From contig NZ_CAAHFB010000001.1 in assembly GCF_900880625.1 (NCBI RefSeq), positions 1,922,001 through 1,986,000 on the forward strand: a stretch of DNA of 64,000 nucleotides. Reading direction: 5' to 3'. The notes under the pieces were generated by a model. It worked only from the letters and a program-made list of their open reading frames with translations. It did not search any database and was not told where the DNA came from. Origin of the DNA: Halorhabdus rudnickae. Lineage in GTDB: Archaea; Halobacteriota; Halobacteria; Halobacteriales; Haloarculaceae. The translations under genes were made by a program, and so were the position numbers. This document shows positions 8,305 through 17,365 of this stretch, piece by piece. Position 1 is the first letter of the stretch; each line of letters begins with the position of its first letter.

Positions 8305-8311
8305 TTTTATA
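8305..8311 (+). promoter_or_regulatory. TATA box of ridA
   Basis: TTTTATA centred 28 bp before the ridA start codon. This spacing predicts transcription starting at or within a few bases of the ATG, i.e. a leaderless mRNA. Confidence 0.6.
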
Positions 8312-8335
8312 CACATGGCCGTCGGGAACGAGCGT

Positions 8336-8713
8336 ATGAAGCACACGATCGAGACCGACGACGCGCCCGCCGCTGTCGGTGCCTACAGCCAGGCGACAGC
8401 GACGGACGATCTGGTATTCACCGCCGGACAGATCCCGCTGACGCCGGACGGAGATCTGCTCGACGAGGCAGACATCGATGTCCAGACCCAGCAGGCCTTA
8501 GAGAACGTCACGGCAGTCCTTGCCGAAGCCGGCGCAGGCATGGACGACGTACTGAAAGTGACCGTCTACGTCGAGGACATCGACGACTTCGAGGCGATGG
8601 ACGCGGCCTACGAGACGTTCTTCGAGGCGTCCCCACCGGCCCGTAGCGCCGTCGAGGTGGCCGCCCTCCCGAAGGGCGTCGGCGTCGAGATCGAAGCCGT
8701 GGCGACGCGCTGA
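8336..8713 (+). CDS. ridA: RidA family enamine/imine deaminase
   Basis: 125 residues from ATG 8336 (MKHTIETDDAPAAVGAYSQA). Conserved family elements are AVGAYSQA, FTAGQIPLTPDG, QTQQALENV and PPARSAVEVAALPKG. The Arg in PPARS binds the carboxylate of the imine substrate. RidA proteins hydrolyse reactive enamines and imines made by PLP enzymes. I chose this start because of the TATA box 28 bp upstream and the family N-terminus. The next gene begins one base after the stop codon. Confidence 0.92.
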   Translation: MKHTIETDDAPAAVGAYSQATATDDLVFTAGQIPLTPDGDLLDEADIDVQTQQALENVTAVLAEAGAGMDDVLKVTVYVEDIDDFEAMDAAYETFFEASPPARSAVEVAALPKGVGVEIEAVATR

Positions 8714-8714
8714 G

Positions 8715-8924
8715 ATGATCGACGCCGATATAAGCTGGCGGGCAGCCATCCTGTGGGGGCTGGTCGGTGGATTCTCCTTTCTGGTGTTGCTCCAGGGGTA
8801 CGAACTACTGACGACCGAGCGAGTCAACCCGTTCGTCAAAGGCACAATCGCCGTGCTCGTGACCGTTGGCGCGGCGATACTCGTCAAGTTCGGCCGTCCG
8901 TATCTGGTCAGACGACGGTCCTGA
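8715..8924 (+). CDS. Small haloarchaeal membrane protein, two TM segments
   Basis: 69 residues. TM1 covers about residues 10-28 (AILWGLVGGFSFLVLLQGY) and TM2 about 42-60 (GTIAVLVTVGAAILVKFG), followed by the positively charged tail VRRRS. The ATG follows the ridA stop codon with a single base between, so the two genes almost certainly share a transcript. Function unknown. Confidence 0.7.
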   Translation: MIDADISWRAAILWGLVGGFSFLVLLQGYELLTTERVNPFVKGTIAVLVTVGAAILVKFGRPYLVRRRS

Positions 8925-9140
8925 CCTGCCGAGGGCCAATCCGGGGCGTCCATGTGGAACCACGGTGGGCGGGACGACCGCTGGGCCGAGAACGGAGTCC
9001 AACATGCTGGTCTGTGCCGGCGCGTCCACAAACCACGGCGGTGCGGGTTCAACAAGACGTGTGGAATCGGGAACGCCAGAGTGAGGACAACCGGCCACTG
9101 GGCCATCGAACCAGGGGAATGCTGAGCGATCGAGAGCGAA

Positions 9141-9150
9141 AACGATTAAC
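9141..9150 (+). promoter_or_regulatory. Likely promoter of tRNA-Ser
   Basis: GCGAAAACGATTAACC combines a purine-rich BRE (GCGAAAA) with a TATA-like element (GATTAA) about 30 bp before the mature tRNA 5' end at 9178. The 250 bp before it, back to the end of the membrane-protein gene, show no gene. Confidence 0.5.
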
Positions 9151-9177
9151 CCCCCGATACCACACTGTCGAGTACGA

Positions 9178-9260
9178 GCCAGGATGGCCGAACGGTAAGG
9201 CGCACGCCTGGAAAGCGTGTTCCCCTTCGGGATTCTGGGTTCAAATCCCAGTCCTGGCGT
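9178..9260 (+). tRNA. tRNA-Ser (anticodon GGA)
   Basis: A complete class II tRNA of 83 nt without encoded CCA. Acceptor strands GCCAGGA and TCCTGGC pair, discriminator G at 9260. The anticodon arm CACGC-CTGGAAA-GCGTG shows anticodon GGA. A long variable arm (TTCCCCTTCGGGA region) is typical of tRNA-Ser. The T arm is CTGGG-TTCAAAT-CCCAG. The last 28 bases recur at 9421-9448. Confidence 0.95.
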
Positions 9261-9591
9261 GGACGGCTCGAACTTAGTGAGGGCCGTCGAAATAGTGAAC
9301 GGGGAGCGAAGCGACCCGTGAACACTTTTGCCGCGAGCATATCCGCGAGCGGCAAATACGATATGGATGGGATTTGAAGCCCTACCAGTCGCAGCGCGAA
9401 CGAAGTGAGCGATCGTCTGGTTCTGGGTTCAAATCCCAGTCCCGGCGTCTTCTGTCGCGAACAATTCGTGAGCAACGAATAGGGGATAAACTGGATTTGA
9501 ACTCCGCCTAGTCACGGCGACCGCCAGCACAACCCGAAGCACCTTTCGGAACAGCAAAGTCTAACAGTCAGGGGCGTGAAGGGTGGCAGTG
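9261..9591. other. Gene-free segment with tRNA-like scars
   Basis: No protein gene is credible here. Besides the 28-bp tRNA copy, the reverse-complement T-loop sequence GGATTTGAA occurs at about 9370 and 9492. An inverted repeat TTGCCGC...GCGGCAA spans roughly 9327-9355. The layout looks like a decayed integration site rather than a functional element. Confidence 0.5.
9421..9448 (+). repeat. Partial copy of the tRNA-Ser 3' end (att-like)
   Basis: TTCTGGGTTCAAATCCCAGT and the following bases repeat the T arm and 3' acceptor strand of the tRNA at 9233-9260 with one mismatch (CCC for CCT) over 28 bp. It is 188 bp downstream in the same orientation. The 5' half of a tRNA is absent, so this is not a second tRNA gene. 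Such 3'-end duplications mark integration or excision of elements that use tRNA genes as attachment sites. Confidence 0.75.
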
Positions 9592-9981
9592 ATGCCCACT
9601 GTAGAGTACCTCAATTACGAAGTACTGGACGATCAAGGCTGGGACATGGACGACGACGACCTCTTCGAGAAGGCCGGAGACGCTGGCCTCGACGAAGAGG
9701 ACCACGGAACCATCGACGTCGCCGAAGGCGAGTACATCCTCGAGGCCGCCGAGGCCCAGGGATACGACTGGCCGTTCTCGTGTCGGGCGGGCGCGTGTGC
9801 CAACTGTGCCTCGATCGTCAAGGAAGGCGAAATCGACATGGACATGCAGCAGATCCTCTCTGATGAGGAGGTCGAAGACAAGGGCGTCCGGCTGACGTGT
9901 GTCGGCACCCCGTCCGCCGACGACGTCAAGATCGTCTACAACGCCAAACACCTCGATTACCTGCAGAACCGCGTCATCTGA
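9592..9981 (+). CDS. fdx: Halophilic [2Fe-2S] plant-type ferredoxin
   Basis: 129 residues from [17 protein letters not shown]. The [2Fe-2S] ligands are C64, C69, C72 (CRAGACANC) and C103. The first 30 or so residues form the acidic insertion ([20 protein letters not shown]) that distinguishes haloarchaeal ferredoxins and supports solubility in salt. It is the usual electron acceptor for 2-oxoacid oxidoreductases. An in-frame ATG three codons upstream is less likely. Confidence 0.95.
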   Translation: MPTVEYLNYEVLDDQGWDMDDDDLFEKAGDAGLDEEDHGTIDVAEGEYILEAAEAQGYDWPFSCRAGACANCASIVKEGEIDMDMQQILSDEEVEDKGVRLTCVGTPSADDVKIVYNAKHLDYLQNRVI

Positions 9982-10092
9982 TCGGGTTCACCCCTTCCGT
10001 TCGGTGACCCGCTTTCGAATTCTGGCCGCTAGGTATCCGTTCAGAGCGTTGGTGTACATTCGTTCCACAAACGCTAACACGCCGCCCCGAAA

Positions 10093-11094
10093 GTGTCGAG
10101 TGTGAACGCGACGCTCCCCGATCTCTTGCGACTGCTGGTAGTCCCGGTTCTGGGGTGGGCCGCCTGGCGGGATGTCCGGACACGCCGGGTGCCCAACCGG
10201 ACCTGGCTCCCACTTCTCGCGCTCGGCGCCCTGTTGCTCGCGTGGGACGGCTGGCTCGTCTGGACCGGCGGTGGGCTGTTCGTCTCCGACCCGGGTCTGT
10301 TCGCGATTCGGGTCGCGTTCAGCCTCGGCCTGCTGGTCCCGTTTGCCTACGCTTTCTGGTGGTTCGGTGGCTTCGGCGGGGCCGACGCGAAGGCGTTGAT
10401 CGTCCTGGCTGTGCTGTTCCCGACGTATCCGATGTACCTCTTCGACGGATTCGTCCTGCCAGCGATCCAGCCACCCCTCGGCGTCTTCTCACTGACGATC
10501 CTCTCGAACGCCGTCCTCGTGGGACTGGCGTATCCGCTGGTGCTTGCCGGGCGAAACGCACTTAGTGGCCACGTCGCGAAGGCGATGGTCATCGGTCGGC
10601 CCATATCCGTCGAGCGAGCGAGCGCGGAATATGGCCGTTTGCTGGAAACGCCGGGAGGGTTCACCAGACGTGGGCTCGACCTGGACGCACTCCGGATGTA
10701 TCTCCAATGGCGGGGCTTGTCACTGGCCGACCTCCGGGAGAACCCCGAAACCTACCGCGATCCCGCGTCACTGCCGGACGACCCCAACGATCCCGGTGAC
10801 GGTTCGATGTCGCCAGGCGACGCTGGCACGATTATGCCGGCGCTCCCGGACGGCGGGGAATACGACGATCCCTGGGGAGCTCAAGCATTTCTGGACGATC
10901 TCGATCACGGAGCCTACGGGACGACCGCCACGGAGTTGCGCGAGGGACTCGACGTCCTCCGCGAGAACGAGACAGTCTGGATCACGCCCGGGATCCCCTT
11001 CCTCGTCCCGATGTTCGGCGGCTTGCTGGTGAGTCTGACCGCCGGGGACGTCCTGGTGTGGCTGCTTGCGGCCGTGGGGATCGGAGTTGTGTGA
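10093..11094 (+). CDS. pibD: A24-family prepilin/preflagellin peptidase
   Basis: About 333 residues from a GTG start (10093; GTG at 10102 is possible). The aspartyl protease residues are D27 in [11 protein letters not shown] and D98 in FGGADAKAL, the GxGD-type motif of type IV prepilin peptidases. Several TM segments surround them, with one more pair at the C-terminus ([24 protein letters not shown]). The middle (about residues 180-290) is a soluble acidic insertion. It would cleave pilin and archaellin signal peptides such as that of the pilin at 29391. Confidence 0.85.
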   Translation: MSSVNATLPDLLRLLVVPVLGWAAWRDVRTRRVPNRTWLPLLALGALLLAWDGWLVWTGGGLFVSDPGLFAIRVAFSLGLLVPFAYAFWWFGGFGGADAKALIVLAVLFPTYPMYLFDGFVLPAIQPPLGVFSLTILSNAVLVGLAYPLVLAGRNALSGHVAKAMVIGRPISVERASAEYGRLLETPGGFTRRGLDLDALRMYLQWRGLSLADLRENPETYRDPASLPDDPNDPGDGSMSPGDAGTIMPALPDGGEYDDPWGAQAFLDDLDHGAYGTTATELREGLDVLRENETVWITPGIPFLVPMFGGLLVSLTAGDVLVWLLAAVGIGVV

Positions 11095-11169
11095 GCGGCC
11101 GGAGGGGCGCCCGGCAGAGACCGGTGCCGGACAAAAAGCCTATGCGAGGAGACCACCGATGGAAGAGAC

Positions 11170-11538
11170 ATGACTGCCGACGTCGACCTGGCGTTCGACG
11201 ACAACGACTATCTCCCGGCCGTCGCCCAGGACGCCGAGGACGGGGATGTCCTCATGCTGGCGTACGTGACCCGTAAAGCCCTCGAACGAACGCGCGAGAC
11301 CGGGCTGGCTCACTACTACTCCCGGAGTCGCGAGGAACTCTGGCAGAAGGGCGAGACGAGCGGGAACGTCCAGCACGTCGAGGAGATCCGGGTGGACTGT
11401 GACGGCGACGCGCTGCTGTACCTGATCGGCCAGGAGGGCGGGGCCTGCCACACTGGGTATCGGTCGTGTTTCCACCGAACGATCGACGGGGAGTTCGTCG
11501 GAACCCAGGTCTTCGACCCCGACGATGTCTACGAATGA
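11170..11538 (+). CDS. hisI: Phosphoribosyl-AMP cyclohydrolase
   Basis: Opens the adenine ring of PR-AMP in histidine biosynthesis. 122 residues. The DxDxD metal motif is D76-C77-D78-G-D80 and the zinc cysteines are C77, C93 and C100 (ACHTGYRSC). The domain is free-standing, not fused to HisE. Its stop codon overlaps the start of the next gene (ATGA). Confidence 0.95.
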   Translation: MTADVDLAFDDNDYLPAVAQDAEDGDVLMLAYVTRKALERTRETGLAHYYSRSREELWQKGETSGNVQHVEEIRVDCDGDALLYLIGQEGGACHTGYRSCFHRTIDGEFVGTQVFDPDDVYE

Positions 11539-12683
11539 GTTCGAGTGTCCCCGCGAGTGACGGCCAGAGCACGCAGGAACTCGTCGAAACCCTCCAGCGA
11601 GCGGCGACGGCACACGAGGAGGCCCAGAAACGCGTTGAGGAAGGCGGTCAAGAGCGCCTCGAAGAACTCCAAAAATTCTACGACGAATTGCTGGAACTGT
11701 TCGATCGTTACGAGGAACGGGCGACGGGGGACGGTGACTTCGGGGTTTTCATCGAGTTCCAGGAGAAGATCGCGAACTTCGTCGAGCGGTTGCCCGAGGA
11801 CTTAGACCACCGCGATCGCTTCGAAGAGGTCGACGAGATCCTCCACCAGCGTCGGCTCACCGAGTCGGACTTCGAGGCAGCACGGAACGAACTCGCGCCC
11901 GTCGCCGACCTGGTCGAGCGACTCGACGAACGCGAACGGACGCGCGAACGCTATCAGGCGGCACGCCACGACGTTGCGGTTCGAAAGCGGGAACTCGAAG
12001 CGGAGATCAGCGAGCGAGAGGAGCTGGTCGCGCTCGGCGAAGCGGATCTGAAAGCGCCGATCGAACGCCTTCGAGAGCCGATCGAGACGTACAACCGGAC
12101 GATCGAAGACGTGTTCAGGGAGTTCAAACGCGAGACGCCGGCCAGCGAGGTACTTTCGTTCGTCGAGACGACCGAGTCCTATCCGCTAGTCGCCTACCGG
12201 CAGCCGCCCGACGATCTGGCCACGTACGTCGAGCGAAGCGAGGCGGGCGATGAATCGATCCTGACCCTGCTCGAATACGCCGAGTACTCCGTCTCGAAGC
12301 TCGAACACTACGTCCCCAATGCGAGAGAGCTAAAACGGAACGTCGCGACCCACCAGACCTACCTCCGGCGAATCGACGCCGGGCCGCTGCAGATCGAGTG
12401 GCCTCCTGCCGAGGCGACGACACTGTGGTGGCGCTGCCGAGAGTTGATCGCCGTCGTCGGTCGGATCGCCCCCGAGGACGTGGTCACGAAACTCAGAACT
12501 GTGCGGGATCTGCCGCGGGAGACCGACTACGAGCGACTCCGGGAGAGTGCCCGCGCACGCGATCAATTGGACGACGACGAGCGCGAGCGCCTGGCCAGTG
12601 GCGCCGTCGCGGACGAACTGTCTACGTTGCGGCAGCGTCGCGAAACACTCATCGAGGCACTCTCGGAGTACCCGGAGCGCTGA
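11535..12683 (+). CDS. Coiled-coil protein of unknown function, coupled to hisI
   Basis: 382 residues from ATG 11535, which overlaps the hisI stop codon by four bases. Most of the length is charged and helical with heptad-like segments, notably residues about 15-80 and 120-175 ([20 protein letters not shown]). A less charged middle ([18 protein letters not shown]) may be a small globular domain. No catalytic motif. The pairing with hisI suggests co-expression only; it does not show a histidine role. Confidence 0.75.
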   Translation: MSSSVPASDGQSTQELVETLQRAATAHEEAQKRVEEGGQERLEELQKFYDELLELFDRYEERATGDGDFGVFIEFQEKIANFVERLPEDLDHRDRFEEVDEILHQRRLTESDFEAARNELAPVADLVERLDERERTRERYQAARHDVAVRKRELEAEISEREELVALGEADLKAPIERLREPIETYNRTIEDVFREFKRETPASEVLSFVETTESYPLVAYRQPPDDLATYVERSEAGDESILTLLEYAEYSVSKLEHYVPNARELKRNVATHQTYLRRIDAGPLQIEWPPAEATTLWWRCRELIAVVGRIAPEDVVTKLRTVRDLPRETDYERLRESARARDQLDDDERERLASGAVADELSTLRQRRETLIEALSEYPER

Positions 12684-12800
12684 GGTTCTTCCTCGCTACA
12701 GGGAGAGGACCGACGGAGTCAGCCTGTCGGCCGTCAGCCTCTTTCGGTCTCTCGCGGTGATTTCGATGGGTATTAGCGCGATGGCGGTCGAAGCGCCGAC

Positions 12801-13325
12801 ATGGCCAACCAGGCGCTCATCGACGCACTCACCGACGCCGAGGCTGTCCGATTCGGTGAATTCGAGCTCTCCCACGGCGGTACCAGCGACTACTACGTCG
12901 ACAAGTACGTCTTCGAGACCGACCCGACCTGTCTGGGGTTGATCGCCGAGTCCTTCGGGAAGCGCCTCGACGGGACGAAACTCGCCGGCGTCGCACTGGG
13001 TGCGGTGCCACTCGTCGCGGCAACGAGCGTCGAGACGGAGACACCCTACGTCATCGTCCGCAAACAGCGCAAGGAGTACGGGACAGGGAACCTGATCGAG
13101 GGGGAACTGACTGACGGGCAAGAAGTCGTCGTCCTCGAAGACATCGCCACGACGGGCCAGAGTGCGATCGACGCCGCCGAAGCACTCCGGGATGCGGGTG
13201 CCACCGTCGAGCGCGTGCTGGTCGTCGTCGACCGACAGGAGGGCGCCAGGGAGAATCTCGCACAAGCGGACCTCGAACTCGAGGCACTGGTGACCGCCGA
13301 GGACCTGCTCGCCGACAGGGACTGA
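12801..13325 (+). CDS. pyrE: Orotate phosphoribosyltransferase
   Basis: Converts orotate and PRPP to OMP in pyrimidine synthesis. 174 residues. The PRPP-binding loop [13 protein letters not shown] spans 109-121 and the mobile loop RKQRKEYG spans 88-95. The N-terminus ([19 protein letters not shown]) is typical. It stands alone, 117 bp after the coiled-coil gene. Confidence 0.94.
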   Translation: MANQALIDALTDAEAVRFGEFELSHGGTSDYYVDKYVFETDPTCLGLIAESFGKRLDGTKLAGVALGAVPLVAATSVETETPYVIVRKQRKEYGTGNLIEGELTDGQEVVVLEDIATTGQSAIDAAEALRDAGATVERVLVVVDRQEGARENLAQADLELEALVTAEDLLADRD

Positions 13326-13411
13326 GCGCGACCGGATATTCCACAGAAGCGTATAGCTAGTCTGTTTCTGCCTCCGACATATTCACGTTCGTGCCGGTCA
13401 AGCGGTGAGGC

Positions 13412-14128
13412 ATGCGCCGCGCCGAGAAAGTAACCCTCCAGTTGCAAGCCGTCTCGATCCTCCGGCGACTGAAAGCGACGCGGACCTACGACGAGCTCGC
13501 CGAACTGACCGGGCTCTCGACGGGGGACTTGAACCGATACGTCAACGGGCACGTTCTACCCGGTGTCGATCGGGCCAGGTACGTCGTCGAGGAGTGTGGA
13601 CCCGACACCCTCGCCGCCGAGATCGAGTCCCGCATCACGCGCGACGACGAGGGGTACGTCGACAACACGGACGTGGTCTACGACCAGTCGCTACTCGACC
13701 TCGTGGCTGCTGTCGCCGCCGAAGTCAACGACTTCGGGACGCCCGACGCCGTCCTGACTGCAGCCACCGACGGGATCACCCTGGCGAGCGCGGTGGCGCG
13801 CCACTACGACGTGCCTGCCGTCTATGCGAAAAAGTCCCGCGAGACGGCCGTCTCCGAGTTCTTCGAGGCGCGCCAGCGCCTCACGCCGGGCATCGAGATC
13901 ACGTACACCCTGCCCAAAAGCGCGCTCGACCCCGGTGAGAACGTGCTGGTCGTCGACGACTTCGTCAGGTCGGGCGAGACCCAGCGCCTCCTGCTCGACC
14001 TGGCCGAGCGGGCCAATGTGGCCGTCACTGGCGTCTTCACCCTGATCGCCGTCGGAGAAGGGGGGATCGACAGGGTTCGGGACGCCGTCGATGGGCCCGT
14101 CGTTTCGTTTACGTCGCTCTCCGAGTAA
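13412..14128 (+). CDS. HTH-PRTase fusion: probable purine-responsive transcription regulator
   Basis: 238 residues. The N-terminal 60 or so residues form a helix-turn-helix (YDELAELTGLSTGDLNRYVN). The rest is a type I phosphoribosyltransferase fold with the PRPP motif VLVVDDFVRSGET near residue 180. Archaeal relatives include the GfcR-type regulators, in which the PRTase domain senses a ligand. The downstream gene is an NCS2 purine permease, so a role in purine uptake control is the natural inference. It may retain enzyme activity. Confidence 0.75.
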   Translation: MRRAEKVTLQLQAVSILRRLKATRTYDELAELTGLSTGDLNRYVNGHVLPGVDRARYVVEECGPDTLAAEIESRITRDDEGYVDNTDVVYDQSLLDLVAAVAAEVNDFGTPDAVLTAATDGITLASAVARHYDVPAVYAKKSRETAVSEFFEARQRLTPGIEITYTLPKSALDPGENVLVVDDFVRSGETQRLLLDLAERANVAVTGVFTLIAVGEGGIDRVRDAVDGPVVSFTSLSE

Positions 14129-14149
14129 TATACACATTCTTGTACATTG

Positions 14150-14211
14150 GTTGGCCAAATAAATAAAGGATTAAGTCGATACTGTGCAAGTTAGTCGATT
14201 GTGTTAGTCAC
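14150..14211 (+). promoter_or_regulatory. AT-rich promoter region of the NCS2 permease
   Basis: The gap between the regulator and permease genes contains the palindrome TTGGCCAA followed by AATAAATAAAGG, a good TATA candidate about 50 bp before the ATG at 14212. The palindrome next to the TATA box is a plausible site for the adjacent HTH-PRTase regulator. Confidence 0.4.
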
Positions 14212-15657
14212 ATGGCGGTAACCGACACACTCGCTGACTTTTTCGGCTTCGAGGAGCACGGGACAGACCTTCGGACGGAGATCATCGCCGGGATCACAAC
14301 GTTTCTCGCGATGAGTTACATCGTGGTGGTCAATCCGTCGATCATGACTGATCAACCCGGAGACGGGGGATTCACAGACGGCATCGCGATCGAGGGCTAC
14401 ACTGCAGGGGAAGTACAACAGATGCTAGCGGTAGTAACGATCCTTGCAGCGGCGACAGCGATCTTCGTGATGGCGTTCTACGCGAACCGGCCCTTCGGCC
14501 AGGCCCCCGGCCTGGGGCTGAACGCCTTCTTCGCGTTCACTGTCGTCGGGGCACTGGGCGTTCCCTGGGAGACGGCACTGGCAGCAGTGGTCGTCGAGGG
14601 ACTGATCTTTATCGCGTTGACCGCGGTCGGGGCCAGAAAGTACATCATCAGGCTGTTCCCCGAACCAGTCAAGTACGCAGTCGGGACAGGGATCGGGCTG
14701 TTTCTGGGAATCATCGGACTCGAAGCAATGGGAGTGGTCGTCGACGACCAGGCGACGCTCGTGACGCTCGGTGACATCGCCTCCAGCCCGATGGCCATTC
14801 TCTCGGTGGCTGGGTTGTTCCTGACGCTGATACTGTACGTCCGGGGGACACCGGGATCGATCATCATCGGGATCGTCACGACGACGCTCGCGGGAATCGT
14901 TGCGACGTTTGCCGGCGTCGTGGATCCGGGGGTCGTCGCCGGTACGTTCGTCCGAAACGGTGGCTTCGAGTTCTCGAACCTCACCGGAGCCCAATACGAC
15001 ATCACACCGCTGGCCGGCGCGTTCATCGAGGGGCTCCAGAACGTCGAGGCCCTGTCGTTCGCACTGATCGTCTTCACGTTCTTCTTCGTGGACTTCTTCG
15101 ATACGGCCGGAACGCTCGTCGGCGTCGGACAGGCCGGCGGATTCCTCAACGAGGACGGCAACTTCCCGGACATCGACAAGCCGCTGATGGCCGACGCAAT
15201 CGGGACGACCGTCGGTGGCATACTCGGTACCTCGACAGTGACAACCTACGTCGAATCGGCGACCGGTGTCGAGGAGGGCGGTCGGACGGGTATGACGGCA
15301 CTCGTCATCGGCGTGCTGTTCCTCCTCGCGCTGCTGGTCGTCCCGCTGGCGACGGTCGTCCCCCAGTACGCCTCGCACATCGCTCTGGTCGTCGTTGCCC
15401 TGCTCATGTTACGGAACGTCGTCGATATCCAGTGGGACAAGTTGACTCACGCGGTCCCGGCGGGACTGACGATCATCATCATGCCGCTGACGTACTCCAT
15501 CGCCTACGGGATCGCCGCAGGCATCATCAGCTATCCGATCTTGAAGGCCGCCAAAGGCGAGCACCGCGACGTCCACATCGGGCAGTGGATTCTCGCGGCC
15601 GCGTTCGTCGTGTACTTCATCGTCCGGACCGGCGGCGTGCTCGAAACGGTTGCCTGA
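14212..15657 (+). CDS. NCS2 family purine permease (AzgA/PbuG type)
   Basis: 481 residues with about 12-14 TM segments. The start ADFFGFEEHGTDLRTEIIAG and the block TFLAMSYIVVVNPSIM are hallmarks of the AzgA/PbuG adenine-guanine-hypoxanthine branch. GQAPGLGLNAFFAFTVV and the later FFFVDFFDTAGTLVGVG match conserved TM motifs. It would import purine bases with protons. It follows the PRTase-type regulator directly. Confidence 0.9.
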   Translation: MAVTDTLADFFGFEEHGTDLRTEIIAGITTFLAMSYIVVVNPSIMTDQPGDGGFTDGIAIEGYTAGEVQQMLAVVTILAAATAIFVMAFYANRPFGQAPGLGLNAFFAFTVVGALGVPWETALAAVVVEGLIFIALTAVGARKYIIRLFPEPVKYAVGTGIGLFLGIIGLEAMGVVVDDQATLVTLGDIASSPMAILSVAGLFLTLILYVRGTPGSIIIGIVTTTLAGIVATFAGVVDPGVVAGTFVRNGGFEFSNLTGAQYDITPLAGAFIEGLQNVEALSFALIVFTFFFVDFFDTAGTLVGVGQAGGFLNEDGNFPDIDKPLMADAIGTTVGGILGTSTVTTYVESATGVEEGGRTGMTALVIGVLFLLALLVVPLATVVPQYASHIALVVVALLMLRNVVDIQWDKLTHAVPAGLTIIIMPLTYSIAYGIAAGIISYPILKAAKGEHRDVHIGQWILAAAFVVYFIVRTGGVLETVA

Positions 15658-15713
15658 CGGCAAACACGGACAGCACCGCCGGACTCTTTTGGATGGCTGC
15701 CGTACATTGGGTG

Positions 15714-15968
15714 ATGGCAAACCTCGAACTGTACGAACTGCAGGGCTGTCCATACTGTGCGAAAGTCAAAGAGAAACTCGACGAACTCGATCTCGAATAC
15801 GAATCCCACATGGTCCCGTCCTCGAAAAGTGCCAGAGAGGAAGTCAAGGAAGTGAGTGGCCAGACGGGCGTACCTGTCCTCGTCGACACCGACAACGGAA
15901 TCGAGGGGATGCCCGAGAGCGACGACATCGTCGAATATCTCGAAGAGACCTACGGCAGCGGCGCCTGA
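15714..15968 (+). CDS. Glutaredoxin/GST N-terminal-like thioredoxin-fold protein
   Basis: 84 residues from ATG 15714 (MANLELYELQGCPYCAKVKE). The redox motif CPYC is at residues 12-15, and TGVPVLVDTDNG supplies the cis-Pro loop of the thioredoxin fold. ESDDIVEYLEETYG at the end matches GST N-terminal domains. Likely a thiol-disulfide oxidoreductase. An in-frame ATG at 15693 is possible. Confidence 0.85.
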   Translation: MANLELYELQGCPYCAKVKEKLDELDLEYESHMVPSSKSAREEVKEVSGQTGVPVLVDTDNGIEGMPESDDIVEYLEETYGSGA

Positions 15969-16037
15969 GGGATTTTCGCGCTGCCCCTGTAGCGACCGAA
16001 ACAGGAGTTTTAGAACGGTGATCGAACAGTCGAGGGA

Positions 16038-16832
16038 CTACGCGCGTTCGCCCTCGAAATCTGCCAGCCACTCCGAAACGACCTGCTGAATCGCGCCGGT
16101 CGTGCTCCCGAGATTGAGGATCTGGTAGCCCGCCTCGGCCTTCTCGGCCACGTCGTCCATACCGAACCCGAGGCCGCCGACCGGGACGTCTGCATCGAGT
16201 GCCGTCGAGCGAACTGTCTCGACGGCCTCCTGCACTTCGGGATGGTCGACCTCGCCGGGGTGACCCAGCGAAACTGAGAGGTCGAACGGCCCGATGAACA
16301 CGAATCCGAGTTCCGGAACCGAGAGGATGTCCTCGATGTTCTCGACGGCGGCCGCGGTCTCGACGGTTGTCCCGACCAGTGTTTGCTCGTCCTCGGTCGT
16401 CACGTACGCCTCGGAAGTCCCCCAGCGACTGGCTCGCGGGGCTGCAAGCCCGCGATCGCCGGGTTCGCCGTCATAACGGAAACGCCCGGAGCGGACCGCC
16501 GCCTCCACTTCGGCCGCCGTTTCCACTCGCGGGAGGAACACGTTCCGGACGCCCAGATCCAGTGCTTTCCGGACGAGCGTCGGATCGGTGTCGGGCAATC
16601 GGACGAGCAACTCCACGTCGGTCCGCTCGCCGGCCCGCAACAGGTCCTCGATCCGGTCGCCATCCCAGGGATCCGGACCGCCATGTTCGAGGTCCAGCCA
16701 GACGAAGTCGACACCGAGTTCGCCGTAGAACTCCACGAGTCGCGGACTGTAAGCGCTGTCCAGTACACCGAGAGCGACGTCGCCGTCCTCGATCGTGGCC
16801 GCGAGATCGTTGCGAAGGTGTGGAGACCCCAT
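16038..16832 (-). CDS. HpcH/HpaI family aldolase
   Basis: 264 residues from MGSPHLRNDLAATIEDG. The family core is clear: GVDFVWLDLEHGG, the metal-binding region NVFLPRVETAAEVEA, and FIGPFDLSVSLGHPG. Class II pyruvate aldolases of this family cleave 4-hydroxy-2-ketoacids such as 2-keto-3-deoxy-rhamnonate or HKHD. The substrate here is not determined. It is 62 bp downstream of the SMR transporter gene on the same strand. Confidence 0.85.
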   Translation of the reverse strand: MGSPHLRNDLAATIEDGDVALGVLDSAYSPRLVEFYGELGVDFVWLDLEHGGPDPWDGDRIEDLLRAGERTDVELLVRLPDTDPTLVRKALDLGVRNVFLPRVETAAEVEAAVRSGRFRYDGEPGDRGLAAPRASRWGTSEAYVTTEDEQTLVGTTVETAAAVENIEDILSVPELGFVFIGPFDLSVSLGHPGEVDHPEVQEAVETVRSTALDADVPVGGLGFGMDDVAEKAEAGYQILNLGSTTGAIQQVVSEWLADFEGERA

Positions 16833-16894
16833 ACGAGAACCTGTCGTTCCATTGTGATAAGAGTCAGGGGTGAGCGTATGGGTAGGCCTGCACA

Positions 16895-17230
16895 TCAGTG
16901 GGCGGCTGTGTACGCACTAGAACGGGTCAGGAGGACAACACCGGCGACGACAAGAAGCAAGCCGACAACTGCAATCCAGTCGAGGGATTCGCCGAAGTAG
17001 ATGACACCGATCGTCGCAGTCCCGACGATACCGATGGCTGCCCAGATCGCGTAGACTTGCCCGATCGGAAGCGTCTCCAGTGCCAGCGAGAGGGTATAGA
17101 AGGAAGCACCGTACCCGGCGATGACGAGGATGGCCGGCAATAGATTGCTAAAGCCATCGGACAGTTTCAAGGCAGTCGTACCGAGAATCTCCGAAGCGAT
17201 CGCGACGGCGAGGGCTACATACGGTCGCAT
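16895..17230 (-). CDS. SMR family small multidrug/guanidinium exporter
   Basis: 111 residues with four TM helices from MRPYVALAVAIASEILGTTA. The essential membrane Glu is E14. YTLSLALETLPIGQVYAIWAA and IGVIYFGESLDWIAVVG are conserved SMR segments. It works as a dual-topology dimer exchanging protons for cations. Substrate unknown; the paralogue needed for hetero-pairs is not nearby. Confidence 0.9.
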   Translation of the reverse strand: MRPYVALAVAIASEILGTTALKLSDGFSNLLPAILVIAGYGASFYTLSLALETLPIGQVYAIWAAIGIVGTATIGVIYFGESLDWIAVVGLLLVVAGVVLLTRSSAYTAAH

Positions 17231-17270
17231 AGTCATTGGACCACGAGGAGAACACAAGTTAGTTTCCCAA

Positions 17271-17340
17271 TCACATGGCGGTATCGGGTCGGGGACTACG
17301 TCCAGTACCTACTGTCTCGATCACGTGGCGGTATCGGATC
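17271..17340. repeat. Imperfect 20-bp direct repeat
   Basis: TCACATGGCGGTATCGGGTC at 17271-17290 recurs as TCACGTGGCGGTATCGGATC at 17321-17340 with two mismatches, 50 bp apart. It lies between the SMR gene start and the end of the epimerase gene. It could be a small duplication or a regulator site for the SMR gene. Confidence 0.55.
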
Positions 17341-17365
17341 GAATGCCACCCCCGGTCGGTGTAAC

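Noticed and set aside
9421-9448. A second tRNA gene
   Set aside because: Only the T arm and 3' acceptor strand are present; no D or anticodon arm.
9146-9475. 109-codon minus-strand frame across tRNA-Ser
   Set aside because: It is antisense to the tRNA and its scar; peptides such as GLGFEPRT are the usual by-product of translating tRNA ends.
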